A stretch of 7,300 nt of DNA from JBARCX01 sp049794535 (lineage in GTDB: Bacteria; Pseudomonadota; Gammaproteobacteria; Xanthomonadales; Rhodanobacteraceae). Where the stretch lies: positions 1-7,300 of the forward strand of contig JBARCX010000337.1 of the NCBI GenBank assembly GCA_049794535.1, written 5' to 3'. Below, piece by piece: positions 4,611 through 7,300 of the stretch (position 1 is its first letter; the number at the start of each line of letters is the position of its first letter). Below the pieces are notes generated by a model. The model made no database searches. It was not told the origin of the DNA and saw nothing but the letters and a program-made list of their open reading frames with translations. A program made the position numbers and the translations under genes.

Positions 4611-6116
4611 ATGAAGTGGTCGAAGTGCTTGAGCGGATTGCTGATGTTCGTATCCATAGCCCCTGCCTTCGCGCAGGAGGATACGCAGCAGCTACAGACC
4701 GAGGTGAATGAATTACGCACCACCGTGAAGGCCATGCAGGCCGAGATCAATACGTTGAAGGCGGCTCAGGCGCAGACGACGAATGCACCAGCACAGGTGC
4801 CTGCAACGACGACCGCCACGGCATCGCAGCCATCCAGTTCCACTCCCAGTGCAACGACTGCGATACCGGCAAGCCCGTCCCTGGCTAGCTCACTACAGCC
4901 CAATGCCAGCCAAATTGCCGACATCAATCACTCGCCATTGCCAGCTCAACAAAGCGTGTCGGACAACGCCAACTCGGCATCGCGCATCGACAACGAAGCG
5001 CCGCCTACCGATCCGGATCTGAAAGGTTTCATACAGATTCCAGGGACCCAAACGATGATCCGCCTTGGCGGCTACGCCAAGCTGGACACCATCTACGACA
5101 CCAACACTATCGGCACCCCGGACCAGTTCATCACTGCGGCCATCCCGGTACCGTCGCCGCACGACGACAGTGGCAATTTCACCATGCAGGCACGCCAGAC
5201 ACGTTTCAGCCTGGATGTACGACGCCCCACCATTTTCGATGAGAACATGCGTTTCTATTTCGAAAATGACTTTTACGGCGGCGGTGCAGGCGAATACCAG
5301 TTCCACTTGCGCCAAGCGTTCGGGCAGCTCGGTAACACCTTTGCGGGCTACGGTTGGTCGGCATTTACGGATGTCGATGCTTCACCCGACACGCTGGACT
5401 TTGCCGGCCCAAATGCCTTTGCAGGCTTGAGGCAAGCCAACATTCACCAAATCTTCCCTCTGGGTCAAACCGGAAGCCTCACTATCTCAGCCGAAAACCC
5501 GACATCAGAAGTGAGTTCGTATACGCCGGACACCACCTTACGCGGCACGCAGCACGCTCCCGATTTGGTACTGGCCGGCCGTACCGAGCATGACTGGGGC
5601 CATCTGCAACTCAGCGCCCTGTTGCGCCAGCTGGGCTACACCGATGGCGAACATAGTGATCGTACGTTGGGTGGCGGCGTCTCGCTGGCCGGCACCTTTA
5701 AGGCAGGCGGCTCTGGGTCATATAGCGACCTGCTGATGTTCGGCACCACGTGGGGCAAGGGTATTGCCCGATACATCTCTGATACCGGTGGCGCCGGGCT
5801 GGATGCCATTGTCGGCCCGAGCGGCAAGCTCTACGCACTCACCGGTGGTGGCGCTTACGGGGCGTACACGCATTACTGGAGCGAGAACTGGCGAAGCAAT
5901 CTCGTGTATGGCTACACCCGCCTCCAATCCTCCCCTTGGCTCGCCAGCAATGCATTTCGCGACAGTGACTACGGCGCAGCCAACCTGATCTGGAGCCCGG
6001 TGGCGACTCTCACCGTCGGTGTTGAGCTGTTACACGGCAGGCTGCTGGAGCAAGACAATCGCTACAACGATGACACCCGCATCCAGGGTTCATTGCAATA
6101 CAGCTTCATTAAATAG
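4611..6116 (+). CDS. DcaP-like outer-membrane porin
   Basis: From the ATG at 4611 this is a 501-residue exported protein. I chose this start over the in-frame GTG at 4464 because it begins a clean signal peptide (MKWSKCLSGLLMFVSIAPAFA, cleavage after residue 21) and follows a strong purine-rich ribosome site (AAGGAGCGAGGA at 4599-4610). Residues 22-55 form a likely coiled coil (QLQTEVNELRTTVKAMQAEINTLKAA), followed to about 130 by a low-complexity Ala/Thr/Ser/Pro/Gln linker. From about 138 a beta-barrel begins with GFIQIPGT and IRLGGYAKLDTIYD, which is typical of trimeric DcaP-family porins; alternating strands rich in Tyr, Gly and Trp run to the end, LQYSFIK. DcaP-type porins import small, often negatively charged solutes; the substrate here is unknown. 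The antiporter gene follows 43 bp later and is probably in the same operon. Confidence 0.87.
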   Translation: MKWSKCLSGLLMFVSIAPAFAQEDTQQLQTEVNELRTTVKAMQAEINTLKAAQAQTTNAPAQVPATTTATASQPSSSTPSATTAIPASPSLASSLQPNASQIADINHSPLPAQQSVSDNANSASRIDNEAPPTDPDLKGFIQIPGTQTMIRLGGYAKLDTIYDTNTIGTPDQFITAAIPVPSPHDDSGNFTMQARQTRFSLDVRRPTIFDENMRFYFENDFYGGGAGEYQFHLRQAFGQLGNTFAGYGWSAFTDVDASPDTLDFAGPNAFAGLRQANIHQIFPLGQTGSLTISAENPTSEVSSYTPDTTLRGTQHAPDLVLAGRTEHDWGHLQLSALLRQLGYTDGEHSDRTLGGGVSLAGTFKAGGSGSYSDLLMFGTTWGKGIARYISDTGGAGLDAIVGPSGKLYALTGGGAYGAYTHYWSENWRSNLVYGYTRLQSSPWLASNAFRDSDYGAANLIWSPVATLTVGVELLHGRLLEQDNRYNDDTRIQGSLQYSFIK

Positions 6117-6159
6117 ACGTCGGTGCTTAAAAAGCTGCCTACCCCAACGGAGTCTCATC

Positions 6160-7300
6160 ATGGCTGATGAAAAACGAAAAATCGGGGTGGTTGCCGCCAC
6201 CTTCCTGGTGGCTGGCAACATGATGGGCTCGGGCGTGTTCCTACTGCCCGGCAGCTTGGCAAAGATCGGCACAGCTTCCATGTGGGGCTGGATAGTCACG
6301 ACAATCGGCTCCCTGCTGCTCGCCTTTGTTTTCGCAAAGCTGGGCCGACTCGCACCGAAGGCCGGCGGCCCGTATGCGTATGCGCGCGATGCGTTTGGCC
6401 CGTATATGGGCTTCCAGACCAATACGATCTATTGGTTCGCCAACTGGATCGGCAACGTCGCGCTGCCGGTCGCTGCCGTAGGCTACTTCAGCTACTTCGT
6501 GCCTTCGCTCAGCGAGCCGCTTTATCGCACCATCGTGGTTTTGGTGCTGATCTGGCTGTTTACCTTCGCCAACATCCTGGGTGCGCAGGTGGTCACGCGG
6601 ATCCAATCGATCACTACGTCATTCGCGCTGATACCGCTGTTTGGCATCGCCATCTTCGGCTGGTTCTTTTTTAAATCGGATGTCTTTGCCGGCTCATACA
6701 ACGTGACGGGCCAGAGTGATTTCCATGCCATCTCAAGCGCCGCCTCACTCACCTTGTGGGCGTTTATCGGTGTGGAATCAGCGTCGGTCTCAGCGGGTGT
6801 AGTAAAGGATCCGGAGAAGAATGTCGCCATTGCCACTATCGCCGGCGTCGCGCTCGCTGCGGTGGTCTACATCTCCAGTTCGGCCGTGATCATGGGCATG
6901 ATCCCGAATGATCAGCTGCAATTAGCCGATGCGCCGTTCGCACTGGCCGCTCAAGTGGCTCTTGGCCACATCGGCGGCGGCGTGGTCAGCCTGTGTGCTG
7001 CGCTCGGTGCTGCCGGCTCGTTGGGTGGCTGGATACTGCTGACCGCCTTGAGTGCCAAGGCGGCAGGTGATGATGGGCTGTTCCCGAAGATATTCAGCAA
7101 GGCCGACAAAAACGATACGCCAGTACGGGGGCTGTTGATCGTGGGCGTGCTGATGTCGATGATCGTGCTGATCACCTCCGCCTCGCCCACTGCCTCCGCG
7201 CAATTCGAGGTGATTACGCAAGCCGCGGTGGTACTCACCCTGCTCCCTTACATCTACTCGTGTGTGGCCTGCTACTTCGTGGTGGAAAACAGCCATACCG
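6160..7300 (+). CDS. AdiC-like amino acid/amine antiporter of the APC family (C-terminus beyond the window)
   Basis: An ATG at 6160, seven bases after GGAG, opens a frame of 380 codons still open at the right edge (E. coli AdiC has about 445). It is collinear with the arginine/agmatine antiporter AdiC: GNMMGSGVFLLP at 19-30 (substrate loop of TM1), AGGPYAYARDAFGPYMGFQTN at 68-88, LWAFIGVESASVSAGVVK at 199-216 (TM6) and LGGWILL at 288-294 (TM8). Residues matching AdiC Asn22, Ser26, Tyr93, Trp202, Glu208 and Trp293 are present at 20, 24, 91, 200, 206 and 291, so it likely binds arginine or a related cation at the inner membrane. It resembles AdiC more than CadB or PotE. No decarboxylase partner is in view; it may lie downstream. 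An exchange role in acid resistance or polyamine metabolism is therefore inference. Confidence 0.88.
   Translation, partial: MADEKRKIGVVAATFLVAGNMMGSGVFLLPGSLAKIGTASMWGWIVTTIGSLLLAFVFAKLGRLAPKAGGPYAYARDAFGPYMGFQTNTIYWFANWIGNVALPVAAVGYFSYFVPSLSEPLYRTIVVLVLIWLFTFANILGAQVVTRIQSITTSFALIPLFGIAIFGWFFFKSDVFAGSYNVTGQSDFHAISSAASLTLWAFIGVESASVSAGVVKDPEKNVAIATIAGVALAAVVYISSSAVIMGMIPNDQLQLADAPFALAAQVALGHIGGGVVSLCAALGAAGSLGGWILLTALSAKAAGDDGLFPKIFSKADKNDTPVRGLLIVGVLMSMIVLITSASPTASAQFEVITQAAVVLTLLPYIYSCVACYFVVENSHT

Noticed and set aside
6241..6606. Minus-strand frames of 90 to 125 codons inside the antiporter gene
   Set aside because: They are antisense to a clearly conserved AdiC-like frame and have the composition expected of shadow frames in GC-rich DNA.

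Overview
The window is GC-rich, gap-poor bacterial chromosome. AsnB is of the Escherichia coli glutamine-hydrolysing type. There is also a DcaP-like outer-membrane porin, so the cell is Gram-negative, and an AdiC-type antiporter. Together these suggest a gammaproteobacterium, plausibly a Xanthomonadales/Rhodanobacteraceae relative. That placement is inference from protein style and base composition, not a search result.

Layout from left to right. Bases 45-1 (minus) hold the first 15 codons of a gene that resembles prfB (release factor 2), preceded by an extended -10 promoter candidate. Bases 182-1264 (minus) encode a zinc-less medium-chain dehydrogenase/reductase. It is divergent from an XRE/MmyB-type regulator at 1431-2222 (plus), and the gap between them carries three tandem 15-bp repeats and a dyad. 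Bases 2249-3940 (minus) encode asparagine synthetase B, convergent with the regulator. Bases 4611-6116 (plus) encode a DcaP-like porin with a signal peptide. An AdiC/APC-family antiporter follows at 6160 (plus) and runs off the right edge.

The most notable find is upstream of asnB on the minus strand. A short reading frame (4166-4038, 42 codons) contains seven Asn codons, six of them within a seven-codon block (N-N-N-A-N-N-N). It is followed by a perfect 13-bp GC-rich stem with a U tract (4011-3976), and then by the ribosome site and start of asnB. The end of the leader frame can pair with the 5' arm of that terminator (11 pairs, one bulged base). A protector hairpin directly after the Asn codons can block this pairing. 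This is the full architecture of a ribosome-mediated transcription attenuator, here sensing asparagine supply (charged tRNA-Asn) and controlling asparagine synthetase. Classical attenuators of this kind are known for trp, his, thr, leu, ilv and phe genes. I know of no characterised asparagine version in Gram-negative bacteria, where asparagine synthesis is better known for control by AsnC-type regulators, or in Firmicutes by T-boxes.

The genes form three logical units: a regulator-reductase divergent pair, asnB with its attenuator, and a porin-antiporter pair that is probably one operon moving a cationic amino acid or amine across the two membranes.
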